The notes under the pieces: model-generated
Told to the model about the DNA's origin: nothing
The model's database searches: none
What the model saw: only the letters and a program-made list of their open reading frames with translations
In this document: one piece after another, positions 34,245 to 46,364 of the stretch
Layout of the letters: each line of letters opens with the position of its first letter
How positions within the stretch are numbered: position 1 is the stretch's first letter
Program-made: the position numbers and the translations under genes
NCBI RefSeq assembly: GCF_030253575.1
Contig: NC_080560.1
Location: forward strand, 13,058,001-13,122,000
DNA length: 64,000 nucleotides
DNA from: Rhododendron vialii
Taxonomy: Eukaryota; Streptophyta; Magnoliopsida; Ericales; Ericaceae
Direction: 5' to 3'

Positions 34245-34419
34245 TTCTTTCCGTTCCGATTTGTTCGTGCAATTTGAGGTTTTCAACTTATTAAAGAAAC
34301 AAAATTTAATCCATTAATTTGAAAATTCACATAAGCTGGTTCATTTATTTTAAAATTGGATAATCAATTTGAAACATGCTTAGGTCAAAAAAGGGATAAA
34401 CAAATCGGGACGGAGGGAG
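34245..34419. mobile_element. Stowaway-like MITE, 175 bp, TA TSD
   Basis: Left TTCTTTCCGTTCCGATTTGT and right ACAAATCGGGACGGAGGGAG are inverted. TA flanks at 34243-34244 and 34420-34421. Same superfamily as its neighbour 180 bp away. Confidence 0.75.
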
Positions 34420-34754
34420 TAGTATTTAGATATGTTATACTCATGGGTTGAACTCAATCAATAAAGTCTTGATCGATTTAGCTCTATATTTTCAAAGAAA
34501 TGCACGATTGAAATTTGATCGCTTATTTTTCCTGGGACAAATATACTTCGTTTCGTGATGCCAACTTTAATTTACTTTTTTTTTTCATATAGTATATGAT
34601 GGAGTATATGATAAGCAGATCAACACATACAGAAAATAACCCAAAGAGGAATGCTAGATATTAATACAAAGAAAACTTATCTCAAAAAAAATAATGCATA
34701 GTTGAGAATTACTTTGATGATTGAACATTTGAATTTCATGGAGACTACAAACCT

Positions 34755-36334
34755 AGCCCTGTTTAGTTGTCAGGAAAGTACAAGAAAAGATGAGAAAATC
34801 AATTTTTCCATAACTTTTGTAGTGTTTAGTTGCTAAGAAAGTAATGGGAAACATGTTAAATTTTTCTGCAAGATTTACTTTTTTGCAAAAGTGATCCGGC
34901 AAAAAGAGGGCTGCTACTCCCCCCCTGACACACACACCCCCCGGCCCCACCTTCTTTTTCCCAATTTACCCCCCCCCCCCCCCCCCCTCCCCCCTCTCTC
35001 TCTCTCTCTTCCTTTTTTTTTTTCCACTTTCTGCTTCTTTTTTTCCCTTTTCTTTTCCAGTTTTTTTTTTCATTTTCTTTCTTTCCGGTTTGAATTTTTT
35101 TTTCTTTTTAATAATAGGTTCAAGTCTAATTCTAGGCTTTGTAAAGTAATTGAAAGAAAAAAAGTGTTTCAATTGATCATGTTTATCCCACTGTTTTCTT
35201 TTTCTTTTTTTTGTCCTTTATAGATTAAAAAATATAGTTACGAAAATAAGTGTTTCAATTTTCAATCCGTTTGAACTGGTGCAAAGTTGTTATTTTTCTG
35301 ATCATTTCATCCTAAATGGTCATAATAAATTTTTGGCTCCAAGGGTTTTCAATGGACACCCTAAGAGAGTCTTAAAACTAAATAATGAGTCTTAGGGAGT
35401 TTGTTGAAAAGTCTTAAACCAAAAAATTCATTATGACCATTTAAAATAAAATAATAAAAAAACGATATTTGCTCTGATTTAATTGAATTGAGAATTAAAG
35501 CACTTAATTCTTGAATTATATTTTTAAATATACAAATGGTGTATTTATAGAAATTAAATAAATAAGATATAAGTAATTAAATAAAAAAATAAATTAAAAA
35601 GTATGGGGGACCCGGGGGCTCTGCTGCCTCCATTGACATAGTAGCCCCTAAAACGTTTCCGTTTTAGTTATAAAAAAATAGAACCCATCCATTTGCAATC
35701 CTATGGAGTATAAACGTGATTTGAAGCAACATACTACTGAATCAGTTAAGAGGATCTATGCTAAATAATGGTTAACAAATTTATAAAATTGTACTATAGT
35801 TAAAAAAAAGTAATCCTGAATATAATATTTGTATTATGGATTAGTATGTCGTTTGCAAAATACATTTCGTAATTAGTTCCCGAACACTAATTGTAATCTT
35901 AATGAATTTTTTGCTTTACGACCTTTCAACGAGCAACCTAAGACTCATTATTTAGTTTCAGGACTCTCTTAGGGTGTTCATTGAAAGGCCTTGGAGCCAA
36001 AAATTTATTACGACCATTTAGGATGAAATGATCAGAAAAATAACATCTTTGCACTGGTTCAAACGGATTAAAAATTGAAACACTTATTTTCGTAATTATA
36101 TTTTTTAATCTATAAAGGACAAAAAAAGAAAAAAAAACAGTGGGATAAACATGATCAATTGAAACACTTTTTTTCTCTCAATTACTTTACAAAGCCTAGA
36201 ATTAGACTTGAACCTATTATTAAAAAGAAAAAAAAATTCAAACCGGAAAGAAAGAAAATGAAATAAAATGAAAAAAAAAACTGGAAAAGAAAAAAAAAAA
36301 AGAAGAAAAGAAGCAGAAAGTGGAAAAAAAGAAA

Positions 36335-36376
<42 letters not shown>

Positions 36377-36384
36377 GGGGGCGG

Positions 36385-36416
<32 letters not shown>

Positions 36417-37117
36417 GGGGGTAAACTGGGAAAGGGACGTGGGGCCGGGGGGGGGGTGTGTCAGGGGGGGGGGGAGTAGCAATTTACCGGCAAAAAACAT
36501 AGGATTTTGCGGGAAAGTTTTCTCCATTGTGGGGCTAAAATAATTGGCGGGTAAGAAAAAAGGCAAATGATGCCAATATCAAAAAAATACGAATTAGATT
36601 ATTAGAAAGACACTTTGAGATTTACGTGAGTAACAATAATTTCGACTACTGTGGTGCTTTCTGAGATAATTGTTGTGGAAAAAATTAGTAATTGATTTTT
36701 TTTGAAAGTATTTATTTATCTTGTCATTAGTATTCAGTTTTGTTTTGTACTTACTAATCATCAGTTTATCAATGAATTTTTGTATCGGCAACTAATAAGC
36801 ATAGTTGTTTAAAATTTGTTTATTTTGCTATCATCTACTTATTTTTTAAGCTTCATGTTAAGGCTTTGCATTAGATAAAATACATTTTTCGATATGTGTT
36901 AGCTCTCAAAGTTACTTTTAGCCATGAGAAATAAAAAAGTTTCTCATAAGTATCTTTTCCCGACAAACGAATCATTAAACTTGAGTTTTCCTGCAAAATT
37001 TTTTTGTCAAATGAACACTCACAGGAAAATAGAGTTCTTTTTCTTTTACTTCACTTTACTTGACTTTTTCTGAAAATAACTTTTCTGTACAACATTCCTG
37101 ACAACTGAATGAAGCTT
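34755..37117. mobile_element. Probable non-autonomous DNA element containing a large palindrome
   Basis: The outer ends TAGCCCTGTTTAGTTGTCAG and the complement TAAGCTTCATTCAGTTGTCA match for most bases and end in GTCAGGAA, suggesting TIRs with TA or TNA target site. Inside sit two inverted arms (34900-35420 and 35932-36490) around about 510 bp of AT-rich unique DNA. No coding region is supported. The outer boundaries are inferred from the short TIR only. Confidence 0.45.
34900..36490. repeat. Inverted repeat, arms about 520-560 bp
   Basis: The arms share CCCAATTTACCC/GGGTAAACTGGG, TTCTTTCCGGTTTGAATT, TAGGTTCAAGTCTAATTCTA, CAATTGATCATGTTTATCCC, TCAGATCATTTCATCCTAAA-like and CTAAGACTCATTATTTAGTT blocks in opposite orientation. 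I judge identity at about 90 percent. Homopurine/homopyrimidine runs (C20 near 34972, GA repeats 36340-36410) sit at matching places. Overlapping Ser/Leu/Phe-rich ORFs on either strand are by-products. Confidence 0.85.
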
Positions 37118-37379
37118 AGAGTTATTGTAAGAGTTGACTGATCGTTAACTTTAGGACCACGAAATTAATTAAGATGTGCACAAGTTAATCTGGATATCCG
37201 ATTATAAAAAAAAAGAAAAAAAGAGTGCATGTTTCTCCTCAATGAGGTCGCACATTTAAATCTTATAAAGGCGAAACATGGAAACATTCCAAACTTTGAA
37301 ATCAGTATTTGAGGGAATTGTCCAATTATAACTTGGCACCGATAGAAATTGAGATGCACACAACTGATCCGGCACCGGA

Positions 37380-37607
37380 TCAAATTTTTCAGTGCTGGGT
37401 GGGTACGGGCCACGTGGTACTGAGCACAATTTCGACCGACTAAATTTGTTTTAGACAGTCCAGATTTGTTTGGAAAATTATTTAGTGTAAAATTAACAAA
37501 ATACCCCTTCAAGTCCAAATATATCTGAATCATTAAAAACACGTTTGATAGCCGAAATAAGTGTTTGGCACCACGTGGCCCGCCTCTACACGGCACTGAA
37601 AAATTTC
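37380..37607. mobile_element. Hairpin MITE with AAATTTTTCAGTGC ends
   Basis: Left AAATTTTTCAGTGC ... GGCCACGTGGTACTGAGCAC and right GTGTTTGGCACCACGTGGCC ... GCACTGAAAAATTT are inverted over about 60 bp. It ends about 110 bp before the small gene at 37719 and would place CACGTGG (G-box-like) motifs in its promoter. Confidence 0.7.
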
Positions 37608-37718
37608 TCCGCATAATGAATCGCTTGTTACATGAGAGACCTTGGTCGTTTCGATTTGGACAATACTATCTACACGTAGAAAGAATTTGGTAGGAGAGGG
37701 AGAGCGAGAGAGAGAGAG

Positions 37719-37991
37719 ATGGTGTTCAACAGCCCGCTGGTGGTGGAGGTAGCAAATATATCGGCGAATGTGTGCCAATACATAGCGTGTAACCCAGAGA
37801 GGCTGAGCAGCGATCACGTGCTCCGTCTCCTCTTCTGCTTCCCTCTCCAACAGTTTCGCCGCCTCCTGCTCCGTCTCTCCGCCTTTTTCTGCTTCCCTCC
37901 TCCCGACCCACACCTCTCCTCCTTTTCCTCCTCCTCTTCTTCCTCCTCCTCCGATCCATCCGATTCCGATAACGATCCCCACTCCGATTGA
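37719..37991 (+). CDS. Small plant protein, 90 aa, unrecognised
   Basis: ATG at 37719 follows a GA-rich leader and opens a 90-residue frame. The N-terminal half is regular and protein-like (MVFNSPLVVEVANISANVCQ, then ERLSSDHVLRLLFCFPLQQF and an Arg/Leu/Phe-rich helix). A Pro/Ser/Asp tail ends the frame (PPPDPHLSS, a run of serines, DPSDSDNDPHSD). GC content is well above the surroundings, as in plant coding exons. The reverse strand is also open over this stretch but is Arg/Glu-rich and looks like a shadow. No domain is known to me. The hydrophobic-basic middle could be a membrane-associated helix. MITEs lie on both sides. Confidence 0.55.
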   Translation: MVFNSPLVVEVANISANVCQYIACNPERLSSDHVLRLLFCFPLQQFRRLLLRLSAFFCFPPPDPHLSSFSSSSSSSSSDPSDSDNDPHSD

Positions 37992-38079
37992 TTGATTCAT
38001 CACGACAAATGCATAGGCACGCGCTCTGTATATTTGGTAACCTTCTCTTCGTTTCTCATTTATGGGATTTGGGTTTTTT

Positions 38080-38276
38080 GCGAATTTGTCCACCCTAGAT
38101 GATTGTGAAAAATACCCTCATTCTGATCGGCGAAAAAAGTGTGGGGGCTACGGGATCCATGCAGATTTTGATAATATTGAGATATTGAAGTTAGTTTGTG
38201 GTGGGACCTACACTTCTCCACCAATCAAAGCGAGGGTATTGTTCATCCTTTTTTAGCGAGGGTGAACAAATTCGCC
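38080..38276. mobile_element. Hairpin MITE with GCGAATTTGT ends
   Basis: Left GCGAATTTGTCCACCCTAGA and AATACCCTCATTCTGATCGG pair with right CCAATCAAAGCGAGGGTATT and GGGTGAACAAATTCGCC. It lies about 90 bp after the small gene, probably in or near its 3' UTR. Confidence 0.7.
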
Positions 38277-38551
38277 CCCGGTTTTCATACCAATGAGCTA
38301 GTTGTGTTTGATTGTTGTCTGCTTGAACTATTTCTACTTTAATATTGTTCGGTCAATGGACTTGGTTTTTAATTACTGCCGGGCTCACAAGAGTATTTGT
38401 ATGATTTTATCTGTTTGGTTGGTGATTTGTGTAGGTTGTGGTGAAGAAAATTTCCCATATGGGTTCATTAAATGTTAGGGAAAAAATAATTGCTAAGATC
38501 CCCAATTGGTACCGGAAGACGTGTGTACTTGTTACTTTGATTGCCCATATT

Positions 38552-38708
38552 AGGGTGCATTTCCGCTAAACTAAATAGACTATAGGCAATAGTCTGAGGT
38601 GTTTCTGCTAAATGCTATTTTAGTTGATATATACGAGGAGAATGACTTTTCTAGAAATCTGTGAAAAACATGGGCTTTAGTATTTTAGTTTATCAGAAAC
38701 GCACCCCT
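38552..38708. mobile_element. MITE, about 157 bp
   Basis: AGGGTGCATTTCCGCTAAAC at the left is inverted against GTTTATCAGAAACGCACCCC at the right. TA flanks both sides. Confidence 0.65.
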
Positions 38709-38967
38709 AGTCATGGGATTGGATTACATGTTCAATATGACCGTATTTTGGGCTTTTGAATGCAATCATCTGTTGTGCACAAAACAAGGGTTTGCATTGT
38801 GTTAGTGGACGTTGTAATGTTGTATTAGTAATCCCTTCACTATTCAGAGGGGTGCTATTATGGGAACCTATCAAACAGGTTGAACATACAAATATGAGGT
38901 ATGGAAATTAGAGCTTTCACTTGTATGAAATTTCTTATCATATTACCTATCAAGTGATTAAAATTCT

Positions 38968-40075
38968 GAACCATCTTAGATCCTTTTCGGTCTTCGCGAA
39001 GGCTTACACTGTCATTTATAGCTGCCCCAATCTTCAAGATTGGTTAGAATTTGTGCCACAAATCTTTCCTTTCTGTCCCTTTGACAACTCTAAGATCCAA
39101 AGATGGCATTATTTGTAAACTTATTTGTGCTATAACTAGACAACAACTTATAGGTAATGAATAAAAACAAAAACCTTTGATGAACTTGATTTCTTTTTTT
39201 TATCACCTTAATTGATGTTATTTTAAAACAATCAACATGGTTCCTGAATATGCCTTTAGTTACTGCCTAACAGTATGAATTGAGTTTTTCACGCTGTGAG
39301 AGGACACACCTTATTTCTAGGAAGACTCAAGAGTATTAGAGTTCTGGTGACGGAAGTTTTTTGCTTTCATGGTCTTTATAATTCAAAGAAGGCAAAAGAG
39401 TGCCACTTTTGACTGGATATACCAATATAGTCTCGATGCTGGTACACTACGTTGTTGTATGAATAACCTTCTTTGCAGTAGTAAATGAATTTTGATTGGA
39501 CAAATGCAATATTTCTTCTGAAGCGCTTGAATTTTTACTCTTTGATATCGTTGCAATCGCTTAACGGCGGAGATAAGTCAGCTTCTAAGCAGCTGTTTTT
39601 GTCCATGAAAGATTCACAAAGCATATGCTTAAGGCCAAGTACAACTCAATTGAAGGAATTACAGCTTTTTGAATACATGATACGACTCAAATAACTAGTA
39701 TTGGACAAACAAGATTGTGAATGTACACTGGGGACAATATGACCTAACGGAGAAGACTTGGCCCAACGTACACTCTGATTGTTTGGTTGTTTTGTTGTTT
39801 CATAATTGACCTATTGTAGCTAATGGTGAAGACAACTTCACGTTCGTGATCTTTCAAGATTGTTTAGATCCCCAATTTGTGTGACGAGATAAGGACAAGT
39901 TGGTTCTGAACACATACATGAGAATGGGAGAGTTCGCCAGTCTGATAACTTCTCATGATATGTGAAGCGATTAAAAAGTTTAACCATCTTAGATCCTTTT
40001 GTGTTCTGCCAAAGCCTGCACTGTCATTTACAGCTGCCCAGTTTTTCAACTGTGGGTAGAATTGGAGCCAAAGAA
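38968..40075. repeat. Dispersed direct repeat, about 95 bp, two copies
   Basis: ACCATCTTAGATCCTTTT ... ACACTGTCATTTATAGCTGC at 38968-39060 recurs with changes at 39983-40075. It has no coding sense that I can support. Confidence 0.65.
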
Positions 40076-40310
40076 GATAGATGTGTATGGTGGGATTATA
40101 CGCTATCCTAGGTTACAAACTCTTCTTACTGGCTTGACACATGAATCATATTGGAAATCTTGTTTTATTTATGCTTGTTTTGTTTGCGTAATTCCTTGTG
40201 GCTATGGCTTCAGATTAGGTTTGGATCATGATTTTGCAGAGGGAAAAAAGAAAAAGGGAATAAGTATGAGACGAAAATGAAGGGCAATGAACTATATTTA
40301 TTTTCTTCCC

Positions 40311-40901
40311 ACTTTTGGTTTGGCTAATAAATTGATAACAAAATGAACATACAACGCTTTTTTCCTTGGAGAAAATGCACTTAAGTAGCTCTAAATTTCT
40401 TTTATTTTCCTCCCCATTGACAAAACCAACATCCTAATATGGCCTTGTTTTAAACTTATTACTGCTACCAGCAAGTACTGTATTTTCAATGATCAAAAAC
40501 ATAAACTACCATTGACCTAGATTTCATTCTATATCACCATGCTGTCATATCAAAATCAACATTTTGTAGAATATACCTTGATAAAGATGCTACTGTATTA
40601 GTTTCACTTTTGGTTTGGCTAATAAATTGATAACAAAATGAACATACAACGTTTTTTTCCTTGGAGAAAATGCGCTTAAGTAGCTCTAAATTTCTTTTAT
40701 TTTCCTCCCCATTGACAAAACCAACATCCTAATATGGCCTTGTTTTAAACTTATTACTGCTACCAGCTAGTACTGTATTTTCAATGATCAAAAACATAAA
40801 CTACCATTGACCTAGATTTCATTCTTTATCACCATGCTGTCATTTCAAAATCAACATTTCGTAGAATATACCTTGATAAAGATGCTACTGTATTAGTTTC
40901 A
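40311..40901. repeat. 295-bp tandem duplication
   Basis: 40311-40605 and 40606-40901 are about 97 percent identical, both starting ACTTTTGGTTTGGCTAATAA and ending near GCTACTGTATTAGTTTCA. Confidence 0.92.
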
Positions 40902-42965
40902 TTGTTTTCCACTGAGAGAGGAATACACACATCAGTTCTAGGATATAGTGTCTTCCACTTTGTCCGGTTTGAAAGGATAAGTGTACCGCTAATTATTGGA
41001 TATAGCTTAAATGCTGCTGTGGTGCACTTATATGTCACTTGAATGTTACGTCAATATCCTACTTTGAGTCAGTCAGAAAACTTTGATCTTTCGCTGATGT
41101 TGTATGGATAACCTTTGCTCGTTAGCAATGTTACACGGACCCCCTGAACGTATAAAATACCCATGCAGTACATTAGACGCTCGGATAAGGTGACATACTG
41201 AACACCTAGCATGCATAATATGTCATTTGAATTTAGCATGTACTATGTGTGGAACTCCTGTACTATGCATGCAATGCCTCAAGGCACTTCGTAAGCAATA
41301 GAAAATTGAATATTTTGGCGTATTCTCCAGCCTTGAGATGGAAATGGGATGAAGTGGGCACTTAGACACATACGCACACCTATATTTGTACCCGAGTCCA
41401 TGTAACAGAGCTTATAACTTGTTAGCAGTTCTCATTAGTGTGAATTCTATTGATGAAAGTAATGAAGAATTAGCTACTTAAAGGATGAAGCCATGGTCCA
41501 TTGGTCTCAAAGTCAGTTGATTCTACTTTGCTATGTTGGCACTATGGTCCAGAAGATAGTGCCTGAACCAAGAGGAAACTAGTAGTATATGTTTACAATT
41601 GGGAAACTATTTAAATGAAGTTCCTGGCAATTCAAGAGGGTCAGGTGTCATATGTCTATGTTGAGATCATAGTATTTTAGGTTGTGGTATGTCGAACTAG
41701 TTGAGGTTCAGTTGAAGCAAATTAAACATAAAAGACTCTAGACTTGGATTTGGGGCTTGGAAGCTGATCATTCTGAACTTATTGTTCTTAGTTAATGCTC
41801 TATCCTGAGTCATCGATTTGGAATTTAACCATTACGCGTTTCGTGGGATGATATAGGTGTTTGACATCTGATGAGTTGTTTATGAGGTGTTCTACATCGA
41901 ACTGCTCTCATATAACTTTTCTCACAATCTCTTTCTCCCCTCTTGTTCGTGGTCAACAATCAAATGTTTCTACAAGCACTCGAGAACAGATAATTTGTTT
42001 AGTAGCGTCAAGAAAATACAATTTTATTTTTGTGAATCAGGTTATAACCATTGCAATGTTTAACATTCCTCAGCTATGTCTTCCAAGTGATTAAGAAGCT
42101 CATGGTACTTACAGTCAGCATCAGCACGCAAATTAAAGTCACATTGCCCACAAGTGGGAACGTTTCTTGCCCAAGTGCTTGAGCGTGGCTGTGGACTGTG
42201 GGGAGGTAGTGTTACATTCACAGAAAAATTTTGTTGTTGCAACTTTTCTATGTAATTGTAAATGTGTTTGTGGAAGAAAAATTCCAGGCCATTGACCCCA
42301 AAAATTCGTGGTCAACAATCAATGTGTTTGTGAAGTTCAAAAAGAATACCATTACCTTTGTTGCAGCTTTGGACAAAATGATACCCTTCATTCTATAGAA
42401 GTGGACTATCTTATCCTTGTTTCGCATGAAGTCCAGGCAACTACTTAACATCTTATCCTTGTCTCATAGGGGTATAAGAGACTGCAATGAAAACATATTG
42501 ATGGTACAAATGGATTAGGTACATGGTGTTTAAAGATATGTTTATAATAAGCAATAATGGGCTTGAAAACAAAGTGCACGAGGTTATAGGAGAATCATAA
42601 TTTAGTATTTCCTCCTTTTCAAAAAATTAGTCCATCCTAAAAAGATGTGTAATTTTTGATAAAAAGATAAACTACTTGTGTGCATAATTTTTTTAGCCAA
42701 AATGCAATATTATACTAAAGCTTAAAAGTGGAAGTCTAGTACCATGGTTATATTGGCACATCAATTGCTTTAAGTTAAACGTGGGAATCTGAACATAATA
42801 AGCTGCAAATAACCATGTAATTCAAATAACTGGCAACTCACTAGCACATTAGAAGTTGCATAGTTGCATTGTCATGGTCAGTTCTAGCTTACGCAAATGT
42901 GACTCCAACACAATTGTTCTAAGAACGCCTCAGAGATAAATCAGTTGGAATTCGGTCATTAGACC
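40902..42965. other. Gene-free stretch
   Basis: No supported gene. A 60-residue minus ORF at 42060-42242 has a protein-like composition (TCGQCDFNLRADADCKYHEL) but no partner exon or recognised family. A Stowaway-like left end (TTTCCTCCTTTTC, 42607) lacks a right end. Confidence 0.4.
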
Positions 42966-42969
42966 GACA

Positions 42970-43382
42970 AGTAATATGAGACTCTATTTCATTAATATCT
43001 TCCCTCACGTGTAGCCGCATTTGAACTCTGTCACATGTGGCCACTTTTTGGGTCCTAGGGGTGTGGATTGTGAATTTTTAAAATGTGTGGTGGAATGTGC
43101 CCTGCTTTGATACTATGTGAAAACTTTATATCTATCTCAAAATTAATTGTCCTAGGGGTGTGGATTGTGAAATTTTAAACTGTGTGGTGGAATATGCCCC
43201 GCTTTGATACTATGTGGAAATTTTATATCCATCTCAAAACTAATTGGCAATGAGTGGAGAGATTCCAAATGTTATTAAGTGATCACCCGTTCCACTTTCT
43301 AGTAATGTGAGACTCTATTTCCTTAAAATCCCCCCTCACGTGCATTTGAGGTCTATCACGTGTGGCCACTTTTTGGGTCCTA
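42970..43382. repeat. Nested direct repeats
   Basis: A 98-bp unit starting CCTAGGGGTGTGGATTGTGA is tandemly repeated (43053 and 43151). The pair is bracketed by two further direct copies of GAGACTCTATTTC ... GTGGCCACTTTTTGGGTCCT (42978-43055 and 43310-43382). Confidence 0.85.
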
Positions 43383-43446
43383 TCATCATGCAGCCTTTTT
43401 GCTGGTCTGTCATCTTGGGGTGTGATTTGTGAATTTTTTAAAGAGA

Positions 43447-43567
43447 CCTTCTACAACCACACTCAAATACACACCCGATTACACACGCATACATTTTACA
43501 AAAGTGTGTGGGCTCCACACACACTAGAATGTGTGTGTGGGTGTGTAAAATGGGTGTGGTTATAGAA
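43447..43567. mobile_element. Small hairpin MITE rich in CA/TG
   Basis: CTACAACCACACTC and CATTTTAC on the left pair with TGTAAAATGGGTGTGGTTAT on the right, with ACACAC/GTGTGT between. Confidence 0.5.
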
Positions 43568-44210
43568 TTATTATTTTTTAAAATGTGGGACTCTATTTCC
43601 TTAACAAAAATAACCCACAATGTTGCACTAGGGTTCACAATCTCCTCTGATTTTCTCTCCCCACAACCTTCTGATATGTACATATATATTGTTGAAAGTT
43701 TGTAGATTGGAGGAGTGGGGTTCGTCAGTGTGGGGATTGGAGTCAAGAAATTTATTGGGAGTTGCAGTTAATACGCACGAGTATGTTCCATTGTGTGGGC
43801 ACTAATTTGTTAAGAAGAGGAGACATGTAACGTTTAAGGTAAATTTTTTCGTTCTTTAGTTTGCGAAAATCATTTTATGGTTTGTTACGGTGTTAAAAAG
43901 TCAAAAAAAGTAATGTTACACCAGTTTGGTGCCATTTTGGCCCAATCTCACATCATAATCATTGGATTAAACGCATCTCATTTTTGGATACACATCTATT
44001 GGCCAAAGTGTAGCTGCTAAATTTAGTCTACAACATACACCAAATAAACAAGCTTAAGAAGTTCATATTTCCAAGCAACCAAGAGCTTTTGATTAGTTAA
44101 TATGTAAAACTCTGGAGCTAGGTAAGGTTTGTTGTTACTCTGTAATATGACCGATTATTCACAACACATCGTGTCTGTATCAGATGGTAAATAAGCATAC
44201 ATAACTGTGT

Positions 44211-44395
44211 GGGTTAGTCCGGATGGTTGGTGGGTCTCTCTCCCCAAACAATTGTCCAGCGTTCGACTCTTAAGGCCAGGCCGTAAGAAAGTAATTTTTT
44301 GTGAATTCTCTAGACTTGACATGGATGACGACCGGACCGGGAACAAATTCAATCACAGTACGCGTAAGCTAGCCTGGATACTCCTGATTGTCATG
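44211..44395 (+). mobile_element. tRNA-derived SINE
   Basis: The head GTTAGTCCGGATGGTTGGTG resembles a Pol III A box, and GCGTTCGACTCT (44259-44270) a B box. The tail ACGCGTAAGCTAGCCTGGAT and ACTCCTGATTGTC matches the conserved 3' region of plant Au-type SINEs (G(C/T)GCGTAAGCTGGCCCGGACAC). Confidence 0.7.
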
Positions 44396-44889
44396 CCAAC
44401 CACAGTAAACAGGGCTAATATGACTCTTCATAGAGCCAATTAAAAGGAATGAATTTGTACTTCGAGAGAGACATGGGAGATAGTTTTGAATACATCAACT
44501 ATTAAAAGCCAACCAAAGGGTTTAATTGCTAGCTAGCATCATAGTATCATATCAAGTACTCAAGATTTGGAGGCGTGGGGTTGTTGCCTATTTATGCCTT
44601 CAGAATCAGATATTTCTTCTCTGAATCCAATGTAAGTTTCTTAATTATTGAGCTATATATCACGCAGTTTGATGCCAAGCAATAGAATCATGTCATTTGG
44701 TCCTCCATTACCCCGTTGCCTTCCCCGGCTCTGCGCTAGTGGACGCGATATTGGTCATTTAGAGATTAATTGAGGTTTGCGTAAGTTGACCCCAACACCT
44801 GTGACAGAAATTTGGAGACGGGGGATATCTAGCTAAGACAGATAAGATGATATATCTTTTCATTTAGCCCAATCAGTTTGAAAATTATT

Positions 44890-44912
44890 GTTAATATATA
44901 TATATATATATT
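44890..44912. repeat. TA microsatellite
   Basis: A run of alternating T and A within AT-rich DNA. No gene is seen from 44400 to 45690. Confidence 0.8.
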
Positions 44913-45700
44913 TAAGTACATCAAAAATGCTCAGTAGCTCGGATGCAATGCCCATCTCCACTCGTGTGAAAATCGATCTTATCAGGTAGTTTTAATTTTT
45001 GGGCAATCAGTAGTGGGCTTGAGTCATACTCGATTGACCCGATATCAAGAGGAGAATAGGAAATAGTTGGTAACTCCGTTGAGTTCGCCACCATAATATT
45101 CGAGTGATCCGACGGTGCCAAGTGGAAGGGTCGTTGCTACAAGGCAGGGGAATCCACTCTTGCTAAGGTTGATTCTATTATTTCCAGTCTCTAGGAGGTG
45201 GCCAACGAGTTCAAATGCAATAACCCAGGAGAAAATAAGCCTAGCTAATCCCTGTTAGCTTCATGTTTAACTCTTTTGTGAAAGATAGAGTGGCGCGGAC
45301 TTTGTGTTCTTCTGGGGAATTCAGTGTAAGAACTGCTTGGGAAACTATTAGAAGGTGTTGGCTCCAGTGACTCGATCGGTGCAGCCTAGTATGGTTCTCC
45401 CGAATTGAAGAACCCAAATGAAGCCCGGTTGGAGCTAGTCATGAGAAGATTCTTCATTTTGAAGATATGAAGGTATGGTTGGAAATGCTCTAATAAAGTT
45501 GCATGAATGGATGTTGACAGTCCTAAAAAAGAAGGTGGTCTTGGTCTCACTAGAATAGTCTTACTAGAATTATGCTGCTATGCTAAAAGCCTAAAACACC
45601 ATTTTGGGCTATCTGCTTCTTTCAATCTTTCTTTCTTTTTTTGAGATATTTTCTTCTTTTGTTTATCTTTTTGACATTTTCCCCGAATGTCTATACTTTT

Positions 45701-45957
45701 CCAGTTCATCTTGAGGAGAGGATTCAAAAAAGAAGGAAAAGAAAGATAACTGAACAAACCCGAATAGCAATATACTATACTTGCCTTTTTGGTTCAAATT
45801 GAAAAGCTGGTACAGTAAAAGCGCAAATTTCCAGTTCATCTCGAGGAGAGGATCAAAAAAGAAGAAAAAGAAAGATAACTGAACAAATCCGAATAGCAAT
45901 ATACTATACTTGCCTTTTTGGTTCAAATTGAAAACTGGTACAGTAAATGCGCTGATA
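45701..45957. repeat. 130-bp tandem duplication
   Basis: CCAGTTCATCTTGAGGAGAG starts both units (45701 and 45831). They are about 95 percent identical. The following flank (45957-46230) is paralogous to 57670-58612. Confidence 0.9.
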
Positions 45958-46364
45958 GGATTCGAAAAAGTAAGCAAATATAAACGAGGCGTACCCAACA
46001 GGTTGAGAGAAGTTGAAGACATACTTAGAAACATACGAAATATTGGTTATGTGGTCCTAACATATAATTCGTCAAGCTTACGATGAAAGCATTATTTGTC
46101 ACACCATAAATCAAATTGATTCTTGTTTAATATACCCGCTCGATCTGTAGGGTCATGGCGGACATTGGCAAGGTGATTGGATTCTTGTTTGCTTCCGACA
46201 TTGTCTAATGGAAGTGTGCGTATGCTGGCTTGGACACCCCGAGTTATCAACATTGTCTTGGTTTCCATGTCGGCCTGGCAAGGTAAAACCTTGGAGGATT
46301 AAAGACAATGTCGGAAAAAAGTGAAGATGAAAGGACGAATTTACAAAAGTATTGAGTAAGATTT

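Noticed and set aside
36105-36566. 153-residue Ser/Leu/Phe-rich ORF (minus) and its mirror at 34891-35223 (plus)
   Set aside because: Both come from homopyrimidine and CT-repeat tracts in the arms of the inverted repeat. The composition is low-complexity and there is no domain.
37533-38093. 186-residue minus-strand ORF
   Set aside because: It overlaps the more protein-like plus-strand frame at 37719-37991 and is Arg/Glu/Gly-rich, as expected of the complement of a Ser/Pro/Phe-coding stretch.
42060-42242. 60-residue minus ORF with TCGQCDFNLRADADCKYHEL
   Set aside because: It reads like a protein fragment, but no splice partners or family could be named, so it is only mentioned in the stretch entry.
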